64,000 nucleotides of DNA from Blastobasis lacticolella (GCA_905147135.1 LR990067.1:11098001-11162000); one strand, 5' to 3'. Counted from the stretch's first letter, positions 10,995 to 22,250 are shown. Numbers and translations are program-made. The notes: generated from the sequence alone by a model not told the origin.

Positions 10995-11505
10995 TATTGT
11001 ATAGTTCTAGTTCTATCGGCCGTGCGTAGGGAAGTGGCGAGCGCTGTGGAGAGGCACAAGCAGGAAACTGATGAAAGACACCCCGTCCACAGCAGAGTAC
11101 TCCAGCTCCTCAACGATTGAAGAGCCGCAAAAGTTTCCTCGCCACTGCCAAGGCTACTGACTACGCCCAGAAAGCCAGAGAAAGTCTGTGGCGAGAGAAA
11201 TTTGCTCCTCAATCGTTTGTCCCACCCGAGGAGAAACTGCCACTTGGCTATGAACTGCCGTGGCCGATCTGGAGGATGCTGAACAGGTTACGTGCCCCGG
11301 TCGGCAGATCAAAAGACAACTTGTGTAGATGGGGGTACATCGCCTCTGCAGAAAACGCCTGTGTGTGTGGAGCCTCGCCGCAGACCATGGCGTATTTGCA
11401 TGTCTGTCTGGCCTGCCCCGACTCATGCTCACTCGATGACTTATTTAAGGCCTTGGACAGTGCCATCTGTGTCGCTCGGTTTTGGACTGGAAAAATATAA
11501 GTTAA
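10995..11505 (+). pseudogene. Non-LTR reverse transcriptase C-terminal fragment
   Basis: The plus strand 11190-11500 encodes FAPQSFVPPEEKLPLGYELP, WRMLNRLRAPVGRSKDNLCR and WGYIASAENACVCGASPQTM, ending ICVARFWTGKI. The CxCG...QTM...CP pattern is the zinc-knuckle-like C-terminus of a LINE polymerase (family knowledge). A stop and a frame break separate it from about 11000-11120. No catalytic core remains. Confidence 0.6.
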
Positions 11506-11999
11506 TAATAATGAAATAAAAATTTATACACTTAACCTATTTATCACTGATACGATAAGAAGAAGTTCTATCAGACGATCCAGATGTGCTGACAATGGCT
11601 ATATTTGTAGGCCCACACTTAACTCTCGCGAGAGTACAACCAGCACATTATCGCCAAGATGACCACCACAGGATTATGACACTTGAAATATACGTAATAG
11701 CAGCTATTAAAAACCACTTTCCTACGTGTTCCCGGGATATCCCCGTGGGTGTACGGAAGCGGCCAGCGATTATTCTCCCGCTAAAAGTAACGCATCAAAT
11801 ATCGTTTTATTGGTGAGCTTCAGAGATAAGGGGTGATAGGAACTACGGTGGCATTTCGAATTGCGTTACATTTAGAGATAAAATGCTTCTGTATTATAAT
11901 AATTGATGAACATATTGTAACGCTCGCTCGCTCGGAGCTAAATTGCTATGCTCGGAGTTTCTTTGCGCGATCGAGTCAGAAATGAGGAGATCCGCAAGC

Positions 12000-12290
12000 G
12001 AACCAAGGTCACCGACATAGCTCTATAAGGATTGCCACACTGAAGTGGCAGTGGGCAGGGCACATAGCTCGAAGAACATATGGTCGATGGGGCAGTAAAG
12101 TTCTCGAGTGGCGACCACGTACCGGTAGACGCAGCGTGGGTAGGCCTCCTACAAGGTGGACCGACGACCTTGTAAGGATCGCAGGTACTAGCTGGATGCG
12201 GAAAGCACAGGACCGGTCTTTGTGGAGATCTCTGGGGGAGGCCTATGCCCAGCAGTGGGCGTCTTCTGGCAGATATGATGATATTGTAAG
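12000..12290 (+). repeat. RTE C-terminal fragment
   Basis: Reads LKWQWAGHIARRTYGRWGSK, then GRPPTRWTDDLVRIAGTSWM, AQDRSLWRSLGEAYAQQWAS. This is the usual C-terminal end of lepidopteran RTE-type polymerases, ending in ATGATGAT-like tail. It is 5'-truncated. Confidence 0.7.
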
Positions 12291-12964
12291 GTATACAAGC
12301 ACACCCAGTTTTTTAGATGCAAGCTTCACTGTTCTTCCAAATGACTGCGAAACTGGACGTCACTGAAGATGTCGACACCTAGGATATGTATGCTATTAGA
12401 GATGGTAAGAAGTGTATCCTCTAACTGTGGATATATAGCCGGCTTATAGCCGAAAATAACAATTAAGCTATAATTTATCCTGAAATCTGGTTCCCGCGGG
12501 AACGGGACTTGAACTTCATAACCAAATTTTATTTGGATGACCCAAATTATATAGGTATCCAGTAGTAGAATTTAGTATATTCTGACCTATTGTAAAATAA
12601 TCAATGATGCCTACAGATAATGACTTGTAAATTATTATTTTTTTACCAAGAAAATTATTACTTGGCAAGCCTATTTTTTTTTCTACTTATCCCGACCCAA
12701 GAATTTGTACGAAAATTAAAAAGTAGAAAACAAATTCCGAACCCCCTGTACCGCAATATCTTTGAGTGATACTTTGGTTATACATTTTTTTTATTATTTA
12801 TTTTTATTTGTGCCGTTCCAACGTTATGGATGGTCGACGTAACTTTTTATTGCTTCGGCCCCACACCCCAGTAATTGCATCTCCTTGGTACTAAATACGG
12901 GCATGTCGATGCCGTATTTACGCCGCTTATGCAAGCGAATTTGTTTGACTATTATGGTTAGCCT

Positions 12965-13381
12965 AATGAGGAGTTTTCCAGTAGGTATTGTCGATTGGTT
13001 TCAAAAAGCATCAATAGATGGCGCTCCTACAATTTTGGTAATCTTTTTATAATCTGTATGATGGTGGCAGTGATTTCATGCAGCTAACTAATACTAAACT
13101 TAAAAATAAAATGATTATTTATATAAACATAACTGTTAAAGGTTGAACGAAGTGTAAAAAGAAATATTAATAGAAGTTGGCACTAAGTTCCATTATTATT
13201 ACAACCTCAAAAAGGTTGAAAACTATTGACAAATACAATATTATCCAATACAACGTACCCAGTGTTTATATCCTGTTTGCTAAGAACCTATTTCAAGCGT
13301 TTATCAATTACCAAAATTGTCGGGGCCCTATCTAGTGAGTGGTTAGGAATGCTTTAGATACCTATTGGAAAACTGCTCATT
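12965..13381. mobile_element. 417-bp MITE-like element, copy 1
   Basis: Imperfect terminal inverted repeats (AATGAGGAGTTTTCCAGTAG at the left; complement of AATGAGCAGTTTTCCAATAG at the right). The whole sequence recurs inverted at 55613-56030 in an intron of gene 2. No coding capacity. Confidence 0.7.
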
Positions 13382-13489
13382 GCCATAGGGATATGCATAA
13401 TGTCATGTCGTTTTCAAGGTCAAAGGTAGCTCTATCAGTGTGTGTTACTGTGCACGTCGTATCTGCGTTTCTTATGTAACATCTCACTT

Positions 13490-13590
13490 CTGTAGGCCTG
13501 CTGGAAAAAATTTATATTTAGAAATAAGTTGTGCCTGTTGTATGTTTTACTGTGTACAATAACATAGTTAAATAAAATAAATAAATAATG
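13490..13590 (+). repeat. LINE 3' end with AAATAAAT tail
   Basis: GCCTGCTGGAAAAAATTT, AGAAATAAGTTGTGCCTGTT and a terminal AAATAAATAAAT run also occur at 34290-34415. Confidence 0.5.
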
Positions 13591-13595
13591 CTTCA

Positions 13596-13840
13596 ACCAA
13601 TTCACACAGCGTCATCTAGCCCCAAAGTAAGCAAAGCGTGTGTAGTGCGTTTTTGTAAGGGTTTAAAATACCCTTTTTCAGTTCTCGTTAGTTTTGCCTC
13701 TTTAACCAGATGTAATTTTATGAACAGGATAATTTTCAAAATGAAACCACCAGTAGTTTCACCAGTTAGGTTCATGTTGTCTGATTATACCTACAAAGTT
13801 TCATTGTAATCGCATTGGCCATTTCCAATAAATAAATAAA
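13596..13840. repeat. SINE-B edge fused to another dispersed repeat
   Basis: 13596-13650 is a SINE-B end (CACACAGCGTCATCTAGC). 13655-13840 shares TAGTTTTGCCTCTTTAACCA and neighbouring sequence with 5036-5110 and ends AATAAATAAATAAATAA. Confidence 0.5.
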
Positions 13841-13849
13841 TAATAAATA

Positions 13850-14095
13850 TTCGTGGACAAATTCACACAGCGCCATCTAGCCCCAAACTAAGCAAAGCTT
13901 GTACTATGGGTGCTAGATAACTGATATACTACTTAAATACTTTTTAAATACATACTTATTATACATAGAACACCCAGACCCGTAACAGAAATTAAAATTC
14001 ATCATTTCAATTTCTGCCCGGCTGGGAATTGAACCCGGGACCTCTTGCGTGGCAGACCAGCATGTTGACCATTGAACCACTCAGGTCGTCATTGA
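13850..14095 (-). repeat. SINE-B, near full length
   Basis: On the minus strand a tRNA-like head (GAGTGGTTCAATGGTCAAC, GTCCCGGGTTCAATTCCC) is followed by ATTTCTGTTACGGGTCTGGG, TAGCACCCATAGTACAAGCT, GATGGCGCTGTGTGAATTTG and an A/T-rich ATTTATT tail. This is the reference copy for the family. Confidence 0.75.
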
Positions 14096-14156
14096 CATTT
14101 GGATTTATTTCAATAAATTGAAATAAATCCTGTTTCCGTAATTTTTTTAGTTAGAG

Positions 14157-14300
14157 TAGTCAGGCATTTGACCGCCATCACATCTGGTGGTAAGTGACGA
14201 TGTGGATGATGATAAAACATGCCAGTCTAGGAACAGCCACTCACTTTACCCTTGAAGACGTCCAGATGATCATGGACACACTCGCATTCAAATGGCATGG
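14157..14300 (-). repeat. D-LINE 3' fragment
   Basis: CAGGCATTTGACCGCCATCA, GGTGGTAAGTGACGATG and GAGTGTGTCCATGATCA-like sequence match copies at 16955, 19171 and 49765. Confidence 0.55.
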
Positions 14301-14318
14301 CATTTTCGCCATGCATAT

Positions 14319-14707
14319 GTCGCAGCCATATTGTTAAATTAGCCGGTTAACTAAACGGCTAGCTTCTTCAGCAATTATTTAGTTGAAAATTTGCCAGTTT
14401 CATAAGATTTTAAAGTGATGTTGAAAGAACGATATTGCCTCGAGTTTACGTAGCTCTTCCACACATTGTTCCAATGCTAACCTACCCACAATAACTTCAA
14501 AGTATAATAATAGTTTGCATTAGGTTTCTATTCGGTTAGTTTAGGTTAGCATTATGACAATGAACGGAAGAGCTCCGTAAACTCGAGGCAATATCGTTCA
14601 TTTGACTTTACTTTCAAAGTTCATGAATTTGGCCAATTTTCAATTAAATAACTGCTTAAATAGCTAGCCGTTTAATTAACCGGCTAATTTAACCATTTGG
14701 CTGCGAC
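14319..14707. mobile_element. 389-bp long-arm foldback element
   Basis: Starts GTCGCAGCCATATTGTTAAA and ends with its near complement. The arms continue inward through GCCGGTTAACTAAACGGCTA and, further in, AACGATATTGCCTCGAGTTT. Nearly the whole element folds back on itself. CATAT occurs close to both ends and may be the target duplication. Confidence 0.75.
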
Positions 14708-15235
14708 ACATATATAGATAAAACTCACGCCTCTGTCCCACGAGTGGGGTAGGCAGAGACTATGACTACACTTTCGCCATAGAAAAGGTAAATTTTAAAG
14801 ATAACCCAATATTTAGGTACATATTTATTCTTGCCAGTGTTACCCCGAACCCAACATACGAGCTCGCCGAATACCTTTATACCTTTCCTACACGTCTCGC
14901 GTGAGATTTGAGGGTGAAGCAAGCAATAAGACAGTCGAGTTTACGAGCGAGCTACTCCCCTGGGTTTAGTAAGCCCTGGCTGGAATCATATTCATGGATA
15001 GGTGTTGTAGTTTCGTAGGGCGAAGGAAAATAAGGTCGGGGTAGGTGAAGATCGAACTAAAAATATTAGGTCCTTAAAGTACTAGACAGAAAACAATTTA
15101 TTAAATTTCACCAAAATGTCAAACAACATAACATAAATTATCAATTAAATTATGACATTGATTATATATTGGATGGTCAATCTGGGCCACGCGTCAGAAA
15201 CTCATTCACACTATAAAAGCTATTTTATTATCGAA

Positions 15236-15500
15236 CAACGAGGGGGACAAAAGATCTTCATTCATTTATGGTAGATGTCCCACCTTCTCGTACTAAGCGT
15301 TTTGCATCCACTTTTCTTATGCGCACTGCAAAGGACTGGAACTTTCTACCTGAGTCATTATTCCCCAATAAGTATAACCTTGGGGTCTTCAAATCAAGAG
15401 TGAATAGTAGGTATCTTCTAGGCACGCATGCTACATCTTCGACCTCATCATCGCTTTCCATCAGGTGAGTTGAGGTCAAATGCAAGCCCATTATTAAAAC
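15236..15500 (+). repeat. D-LINE C-terminal fragment
   Basis: Encodes RTKRFASTFLMRTAKDWNFL, PESLFPNKYNLGVFKSRVNS and TSSTSSSLSIR, the extreme C-terminus of a non-LTR polymerase. A sister copy is at 53440-53625. Confidence 0.65.
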
Positions 15501-15607
15501 AACGGTCAATAAGCCAATCGTGTAACTCTCGCTCGAATATTGGTCCATCGAGTACACGTAACCTTTCCGGCAGCATATTATATAAATTAGATAACATTAA
15601 TTGTGTA

Positions 15608-15772
15608 TGTCAGTCGCCAGAATGTGCAGGTCTCATCACGATGTTTTCCCTCACCGTGAGAGCATCGGTTAGTGTTCAACGAGTCATTGGTACATGGTGG
15701 CAATGGGATTCGAACCCAGTACTTCGAGGTACGAATCGGATCACTTAACCATTAGGCTGTTGACGCCCTTCC
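15608..15772 (-). repeat. SINE-A tRNA-like head end
   Basis: On the minus strand: GCCTAATGGTTAAGTGATCC (A-box region) and TACTGGGTTCGAATCCC (B-box region), then the SINE-A body to CACATTCTGGCGACTG. 15825-15945 is an RTE scrap (ATATCAGTGAGCGAGAGGTG) shared with 45345-45420. Confidence 0.65.
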
Positions 15773-15962
15773 TATATACACACACCTATACACTACCTAT
15801 ACACAGGACAAGTATTACATGGAGGGATATCAGTGAGCGAGAGGTGAGCGTGGGTATGACAGCACAGGATATAGATGAATAGAGAAAGAACAGACTGTGC
15901 CGACACCAAATGAATGGGATAAGGGCAGGCAAATGATGGCACAGGACAAGTCATAATTGTCA

Positions 15963-16215
15963 TCATCACAGCTCACAACAGTCCACTGCAGGACTTAAGG
16001 CCTCTCCCACGAAAGGAAAGGTTATTGCCATAATCTCCACGCTTGACAGGCGGGTTGGAGATCGCAGTGATGTAAATATAACAATGGAAAACGCTGCTGC
16101 CCATTTTCCAGCCTACGGAGACTCTAGACATTTTGCCTCGGAAACATTAGTCGCCTTGTACGACACCCACAAGTGTAAGGGGTTGGTGCTATTCTACTCT
16201 GCCGGACACCACACG
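15963..16215. repeat. R250 repeat
   Basis: Near-complete copy running from CAGTCCACTGCAGGACTTAA to GCCGGACACCACACGGCC. SINE-B sequence begins directly at its end. Confidence 0.65.
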
Positions 16216-16392
16216 GCCACTGAAATGATGAATTTTAATTTCTGTTACGGGTCTGGGTGTTATATTTATAATAAGTATATATTTAAAAAAACGTATATAA
16301 GTAGTTTATCAGTTATCTGGCACCCATAACACAAGCTTTGCTTACTTTGGGGCTAGATGGCGCTGTGTGAATTTGTCCAATATTTTTCTTTT
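16216..16392 (+). repeat. SINE-B, head missing
   Basis: Begins GAAATGATGAATTTTAATTT and ends GATGGCGCTGTGTGAATTTG. It abuts R250 without spacer. Confidence 0.7.
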
Positions 16393-16651
16393 TTGTGGGT
16401 GCTATTAGGTTTAAGAACATTAAAAGTGCACTGTGCATTGTAATAGGTACTGTATGCAACATTATAGCCATAATCATAATAGTACTTATATGCTTACTCA
16501 TATTTTTTATAATCTTGTTTGTTATTCTAAAATCTTTATTGTCCTATTTATCTATATCTTTATTATTTTATGGTTGCTACAAATGCTTCCAAGTTCCAAC
16601 TGAGTTTATGACATGACAACAACACCGTTGTAGTAAGCATATAGGTAAAGT

Positions 16652-16885
16652 TGCTTGGACAAATTCACACAGCGCCATCCAGCCCCAAAGTAAGCAAAAC
16701 TTGTGTTATGGATGATAAACTACTTACATACTGTTTTTTAAATACACACTTATTATACATACTACACCCAGAGCCGTAACAGAAATTAAGATTCATCTTT
16801 TCAATTTCTGCTCGGCCGGGAATCGAGTTCGGGACCACTGCATGGCGACCGGCATGTTAACCAGCTGAACCACTCAGGTCCGTCA
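16652..16885 (-). repeat. SINE-B with tRNA-like head
   Basis: Inverted copy; the head on the minus strand reads GGTTCAGCTGGTTAAC. Its B box is diverged. Confidence 0.7.
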
Positions 16886-16954
16886 TATGTCCAGCTTCAT
16901 CTACGATGATGAAACCGATTCCATGGTATTGTTGTTCTCTTTTTTATGTTAGTT

Positions 16955-17230
16955 ATATAAGCCAGGCTTTTGATAGACATCTCACCTGGTGGTAAGTGAC
17001 GATGCGGCTGTAGATGGAGCATACCTGTCTAGGGACAGCCTATTCAATCTAGCCTCGACGTCTAGATTATACAATGATCAGGGAACACACTCGCAGGCAA
17101 CGCGTTTCAGTACGCATTATAAAGGTCGAACCAAAGCAGCTCGAGCGGATAGCTGGAAGATCCACGACATAAGGACGAAGCGCTCGCCCGGATCGCGTCT
17201 CCCGATGGCGGAAACCGGCTGAATGAGGTC
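16955..17230 (-). repeat. D-LINE C-terminal fragment
   Basis: The minus strand encodes VVDLPAIRSSCFGSTFIMRT and then, after a small deletion, the GAGTGTGTTCCCTGATCAT end seen at 10376-10500. Confidence 0.6.
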
Positions 17231-17504
17231 GTGCAATCACCTGATCTGCCAAATCCCGGATCATGATGATGATAAGATATCATATCACATACCTACGCAG
17301 CTGGAAGCGGTAATAGGTAGTTACTATTTAAGGCATTAGCAAATTGGATGTCATAAATTTTAATAATAAATTGGTACTTTATTTTATAAGAAGAGATAAG
17401 ATAAGCTAAATCATACTGTGTAGGAGGCCATCGCAAAAACTACTTAATGCGCTAAAAATAATTATGATTACATTATAATAATTATGACAATATAGATTGT
17501 ATAG

Positions 17505-17830
17505 TTTTGCAAACAGGCAAGCGGACCACCTGCTGGAAAGTGGTCACCACTGCCTATATACATTACCAACACCATGAGTATCGCCAATGCGTTGCCCACC
17601 TCTATAACACGTTGCTCTGGCAGCAAAAAAAATGCCCCACTGCCAAAGCCACGGTTCCCCAAATCCCCACCCCATGGAGCACTGGAAACCTTACTCACCG
17701 GCAGAAACACAATACTATTTAAAAGAGTATTATTTAGCTGCGATATTCTGTAAGGTGGAGGTACTTCCCCAGTCGGGCGGTTCCAATTCGAACGAGATAC
17801 CCCGCTATGCCCTACCTCCGAACGCATTAA
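17505..17830 (-). repeat. L340 LINE 3' end
   Basis: Plus-strand landmarks are AGTGGTCACCACTGCCTATA, CAATGCGTTGCCCACCTCTA, GCCACGGTTCCCCAAATCC and CCCCAGTCGGGCGG. It is a minus-strand insertion (T-rich/poly-A end at the left in other copies). Confidence 0.65.
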
Positions 17831-17905
17831 TAAAAAATTCTTGGACCGTATCAACTACTGTACGGCATGAAAAAATGTTGAAAGGCGCTTTCTTACTGAC
17901 GACCA

Positions 17906-18130
17906 GAGTGGTTCAGTGGTCAACATGCCAGTCTGCCACGCAAGAGGTCCCGGGTGCAATTCCCGGCCGGGCAGAAATTTAAATGATGAATTTGAATTCT
18001 GTTACAGGTTTGAGTGTTCTAGGTATAATTGTAAAGTATGTATTTAAAAGTATATAAGTACAAGTACAAGCTTTGATTAGTTTGGGGGTAGATGGCGCTG
18101 TGTAAAATTTGTCCACATTTTTTTTTCTTT
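17906..18130 (+). repeat. SINE-B with tRNA-like head
   Basis: Head GAGTGGTTCAGTGGTCAACA and GAGGTCCCGGGTGCAATTCC, body to GATGGCGCTGTGTAAAATTT, then a T-rich tail. Confidence 0.7.
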
Positions 18131-18470
18131 CTCAATAAACTGTACCAATTGTACCAAAAGCAATAATGCGAATTCTAAACAAGACATTTGGACCTGGGAA
18201 TCGAACCCTGCACTATTACCGAGAACCCTTCACTGCGACTCTGTCTTATTTATGACCATCTGTCACTCACATATTAGCCCGTAGGGTTGGCAGTATGTTT
18301 TTTCTTTTCTTTTCGTGAGTATAACTCGCGTCATGAAAGAAGAGACTTGTCAAATGGCAGTAGAGGGGATTTCGCGCAGGTAATCGCCTGCTAAGCAAAT
18401 CGAACCACGTGACCCGCCAAGTCTCTTCTTATTTGACACTAGTTGTAATCCGTGTGGTTTATTTTGACCA

Positions 18471-18632
18471 GCGGGGCTATTGGCTAACTCAGTTGACAAC
18501 TGTATTTGACACTAGATAATTCTACACCACGTCATCTACGTTGAAAACTGCCAATAGCGTCTACCAAATTAGAGTAGTGTCAGATTTTTATGTCAAATTC
18601 AGTTGTCCACTGAGATAGCCGATAGGCCCTCT
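18471..18632. mobile_element. 162-bp foldback element
   Basis: The left arm GCTATTGGCTAACTCAGTTG pairs imperfectly with the right arm ending in the complement of CCTATCGGCTATCTCAGTGG; pairing extends about 40 bp. An unrelated short inverted pair (AAGAAGAGACTTG) lies at 18340-18430. Confidence 0.55.
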
Positions 18633-18789
18633 GGCCACTATGAAGCTCCATAACTTGATTGCATGGATCAAAAATCGATCAATTGTCGATAATTATCAGA
18701 GAAGGAAAAATAATTGTCGGGGTGAAGGCGCGCCGTTAAAAATTTATAGGGGAACTAGTGGACCCGGCGCGACTTCGTTCGCGTAGCGT

Positions 18790-18995
18790 TCTAACCCTAC
18801 ACCTGCCCTACACCTACCCTACACCTACCCTACACCTACCCTACACCTACCCTACACCTACCTTACACCTACCCTACATCTACCCTACACCTACCCTACA
18901 CCTACCCTACACTTACCCTACACCTACCCTACACCTACCCTACACCTACCCTACACCTACCCTACACCTACCCTACACCTACCCTACACCTTAGG
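18790..18995. repeat. 11-bp minisatellite
   Basis: About 18 tandem copies of CCCTACACCTA with a few single-base variants. It is flanked left by CTTCGTTCGCGTAGCG and right by AAAATCGGTCCAGTCGTTTG (19040-19060), both parts of a dispersed insect repeat, so the array probably expanded inside that repeat. Confidence 0.8.
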
Positions 18996-19170
18996 TGTGA
19001 ATCTAAACCATTCCCAGATCCCCTTGAACACACACAAAAAATTTCATCAAAATCGGTCCAGTCGTTTGAGAGAAGTTCAGTGACATACACACTCACAGAA
19101 GAATTATATATATAAAGATAATAAAGAATAACAGTTACCGTGCCAACAGCTTTTTTCCTTTTTAATTATA

Positions 19171-19410
19171 ATTAGACAAGTCATTAATCGCCATCTCACC
19201 TGTTGGTAAGTGACGATGCGGGCGATGATGGAGCACGCCTGTCTTGGAACAGCCTATTCACTCTAGCCTTGAAGGCGTCTAGACTATATTGATCAGGGAA
19301 CATATTCCTTAGCCGTTTATTTTGGCACGGCCACCATGGAATTCCTTGAACCTTGTCAGGTATGATTGCTGGAAACAAATGTCCGTGAATTGTCCAATTC
19401 ATACACAAAA
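19171..19410 (-). repeat. D-LINE C-terminal fragment
   Basis: Encodes NKRLRNMFPDQYSLDAFKAR and VNRLFQDRRAPSSPASSLTN on the minus strand; the terminal residues of a non-LTR polymerase. Confidence 0.65.
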
Positions 19411-19929
19411 TTGCAGAGGCTGCAGATTTTTTTATAGGTTATACGATTTTACTTATGACATTGTATCATTTTATTTTTGACGTTACCAAAGAAATGTAAA
19501 AGTTTGTTTATCCCGAAGCTGGAATACTAAATAAGAGAAAAAAAAAATTGTTTCCGTAAATATTTCTTTTTTCAAATCTTGTTTGGCACACCCCTATAGC
19601 CCGCAGCCATTCTAACCTGTTGGTTTATTCAGGGACGCGGGTTCGACGCCGGAACGGCCGCAATTCAGCGTCCGGGAATACGGGAGTGGCTGGAAGATAT
19701 CCTCCTGGAGTGTAAGGCTGCTTATGTACGGTACCTGAGCATAAGTCCATTAACGGTTGGAGAGAAAAAAAAATTGTAGTTAGGACAGCGTACAAGGTAT
19801 TTGGACATCTTGGCGTTAATGTCATGGTTGTGCGTGTGTCGTTGATGTCATGTCAATGCCACCTTGACCATCCATGATTTTAGTGGACGGTGTAAAATGC
19901 AAATATCGATAGAAAACCGCAAATCCATG

Positions 19930-20430
19930 TACAGGATAGCCGTTTGGTACACGAGGTACTTTAGGTTAAAACAATCATTTTGAGCGGTAGTTCTTAAAAA
20001 TATTCTCATATTTTTAGATCCGGCTCAGGATGCCATTTCATTTTAATAAATAATTCCATATAAAAATTGAAGACATCATCACTTCTCCCCCCATGGGACT
20101 ATTTTTAAGAACTACCGCTCAAAATGATTGTTTGAATGAAAATGAAAATGAAAATGAAAATGAAAATGAAAATGAAAATGAATGAAAATGAAAATTGAAT
20201 TAGGATTTCGTTAATTAATCTCTTTTCAAAAGTCAAAAATGTAACGGAAAACAATGGGAAGTTAAGCGAGCTCATTCAGGTAGGGGGCGACGCATGCAGA
20301 CCGATCAGCGCGCGCGAGGGCTTACTCCGGCGAGACACCGGGCACCGATACGCGCCACGCACATAACCGCCTAGGCGAATCATGTTTTAATCTAAAGTAC
20401 CCGTGTACCAAACGGTTATCCTGTACATAA
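19930..20430. mobile_element. Nested inverted repeat around a GAAAAT microsatellite
   Basis: The outer arms (CAGGATAGCCGTTTGGTACA near 19932 and its complement near 20400-20428) enclose inner arms (AACAATCATTTTGAGCGGTA at 19970 and complement at 20116). A GAAAAT-type microsatellite at about 20135-20198 sits just outside the right inner arm. No open frame. Confidence 0.6.
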
Positions 20431-20859
20431 CTGGTCATATATGGAAAGAGACAAATAAAGAAGTAGTCCACAAACGTCAAAAAGGTCGGTCCATCTCGCA
20501 AAGGCAACCTTACTTTTGCATCCAACTAATAATAAAAAAAATCACACCATCCCTGATCCGTTCGCAAATACGAAATTAGGCTCAGAACCTCACATAATAG
20601 AAAAAAAAACTAATAGAAAAAAAAAACTTCGATTACCCCCAATTCTATTACCGAGGTGACGTCAGAATTACCCGCAGAGCTCGTAACAGGCGGCTTTACC
20701 CTCTTTTAGGATCAAAGACTATCCCCGCGTTACGGCCGTCGTAAACTGGCGCGTTTACCCTATGTGTGGACCAATACTGGTGTTACCTTGCAGTTTGGGG
20801 TAAGGTATGGACTGGTGCGTTGTCAATTTCTTTTTAATTGAGTTTCCCTCCGCAGACTT

Positions 20860-21110
20860 ACCTTTTTTTTTATGTTATCCGGCAGACAGACAGGCATGGG
20901 GGCCACCTGATGGAAAGTAGTCACCGCCGCCTATGGACATCAGCAACACCAGGGGAGTCACCAATGCGTTGCCCGCCTCTGAAGAGATCTCTAATATACC
21001 TCTTGAACGATCCTATGTCATAGTCCAAAGGAAACACTGTGGCTGGGAGCTCATTCCACATCCGAATCGTACGAGCGAGAAACGTTCTTTCAAACCTTCG
21101 CGTGTAACAT
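20860..21110 (-). repeat. J-LINE 3' end
   Basis: The minus strand repeats the C-terminus and 3' UTR of the 25849-27936 element: the first part on the plus strand is CCACCTGATGGAAAGTAGTC, then CATAGTCCAAAGGAAACACT and CGTACGAGCGAGAAACGTTC. Confidence 0.7.
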
Positions 21111-21259
21111 GGGTTTCTTTAAAATCATGTCTACAGATACCTCAAAGGCCGGCATCGCATTTGCTTCTCTTAGGTTGCAGATGTCCTGGACGACGGTGGC
21201 CGCGCACCATCAGGCGGAGAGATAAGCAATGAAAAGAAGTACAACGATCCATAAAGACT

Positions 21260-21550
21260 GTGACACCTAGCGTACGTTATTCTCAGATTTACCAAGCGGT
21301 ATCCTTTGAAGGTCGCACTACGCACCGACTTCGACTCACACCGATGATGAGGACGCGGCTATGTATGAGGATATTTCCACAGCCATGTATACCTTCAAGA
21401 CTCTACACCGTTGTCATGGGGGATTGCAACGCGAAACTGGGCGAACGAAGCGGAGACGAGTTGAGAGTAAGGCAATTTGGAGTTAGAAGACAGAATGTCC
21501 GTGGCCAGATGCTGGATAGCTTCATGAAGAAGGAACTCTTTGATTAAGAC
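21260..21550 (+). pseudogene. RTE endonuclease fragment
   Basis: The frame at 21415-21547 reads VVMGDCNAKLGERSGDELRV and RQNVRGQMLDSFMKKELFD, the GDxNAKLG block of an AP-type endonuclease (with the usual F replaced by C). The upstream part (DDEDAAMYEDISTAMYTFKT) lies in another frame, so a frameshift near 21410 separates them. Confidence 0.6.
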
Positions 21551-21559
21551 TGGCCGCCG

Positions 21560-22250
21560 CAACATTGACAGTGCCACTGAAATCAATGTAGGTGTGCGTT
21601 TACTTGTACTGCAAATGGTGTTACTTGGCAGCCTTGGCGTAAGAGATATCGCGGATAAGGTCAAAGAATCTTGGCTGCGCTGGTATGGTCACGTGTTGCG
21701 TAAGCCCCAGGGATACATGGGAAATAGGTGCCTTTTTTTATGTCATACGGTAGGCAAGCGGGCCACCTGATGGAAAGTGGTCACCACTACCTATAGACAT
21801 TAGCAACACCAAGAGTATCGCCAATGCGTTGCCCACCTCTTTAACACGTTGCTCTGGCAGCAAAAAGGCAAATGCCCCTCCACTGCCTAAGCCACGGTTC
21901 CCCAAATCCCCACCCCATGGAGCACTGGAAACCTTACTCACCGGCAGAAACACAATACTATTAAAAAGAGTATTATTTAGCTGCGATATTCTGAAAGGTG
22001 GAGGTACTTCCCCAGTCGGGCGGCTCCAATTCGAACGAGATACCCCGCTATGCCCTACCTCTCTTACGAGTCTGCCCGTATCAGGAAAGAGATCCCGCGG
22101 AAGGCCCAAGAAGCGATGGATTGACATCGCCGAGTCGGAGGCGAGAGCCAACGGCTTACGAGTACGACGCGAGGATGCCGAAGACCGGGCAAAGTGGAGA
22201 AAGCAAAGCAGGAAAGCTGATCTAGCAGTAGCGAGGATGATGATGATGAT
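21560..22250 (+). repeat. RTE C-terminus split by an L340 insertion
   Basis: 21640-21725 reads DIADKVKESWLRWYGHVLRK and QGYMGNR. 22070-22230 resumes with LPVSGKRSRGRPKKRWIDIA and RREDAEDRAKWRKQSRKADL, then an ATGATG tail. Between them 21733-22068 is a minus-strand L340 copy beginning with a T run and ending at GCCCTACCTCTCTTAC. The RTE was therefore there first. Confidence 0.7.

Noticed and set aside
18796..18992. CRISPR-like array
   Set aside because: Head-to-tail repeats without spacers.
18758..18994. Frame of TLHLPYTYPTP repeats
   Set aside because: Translation of the 11-bp minisatellite; not a protein.
18790..18995. Telomere-like array
   Set aside because: Insect telomere repeat is TTAGG; CCCTACACCTA does not match.
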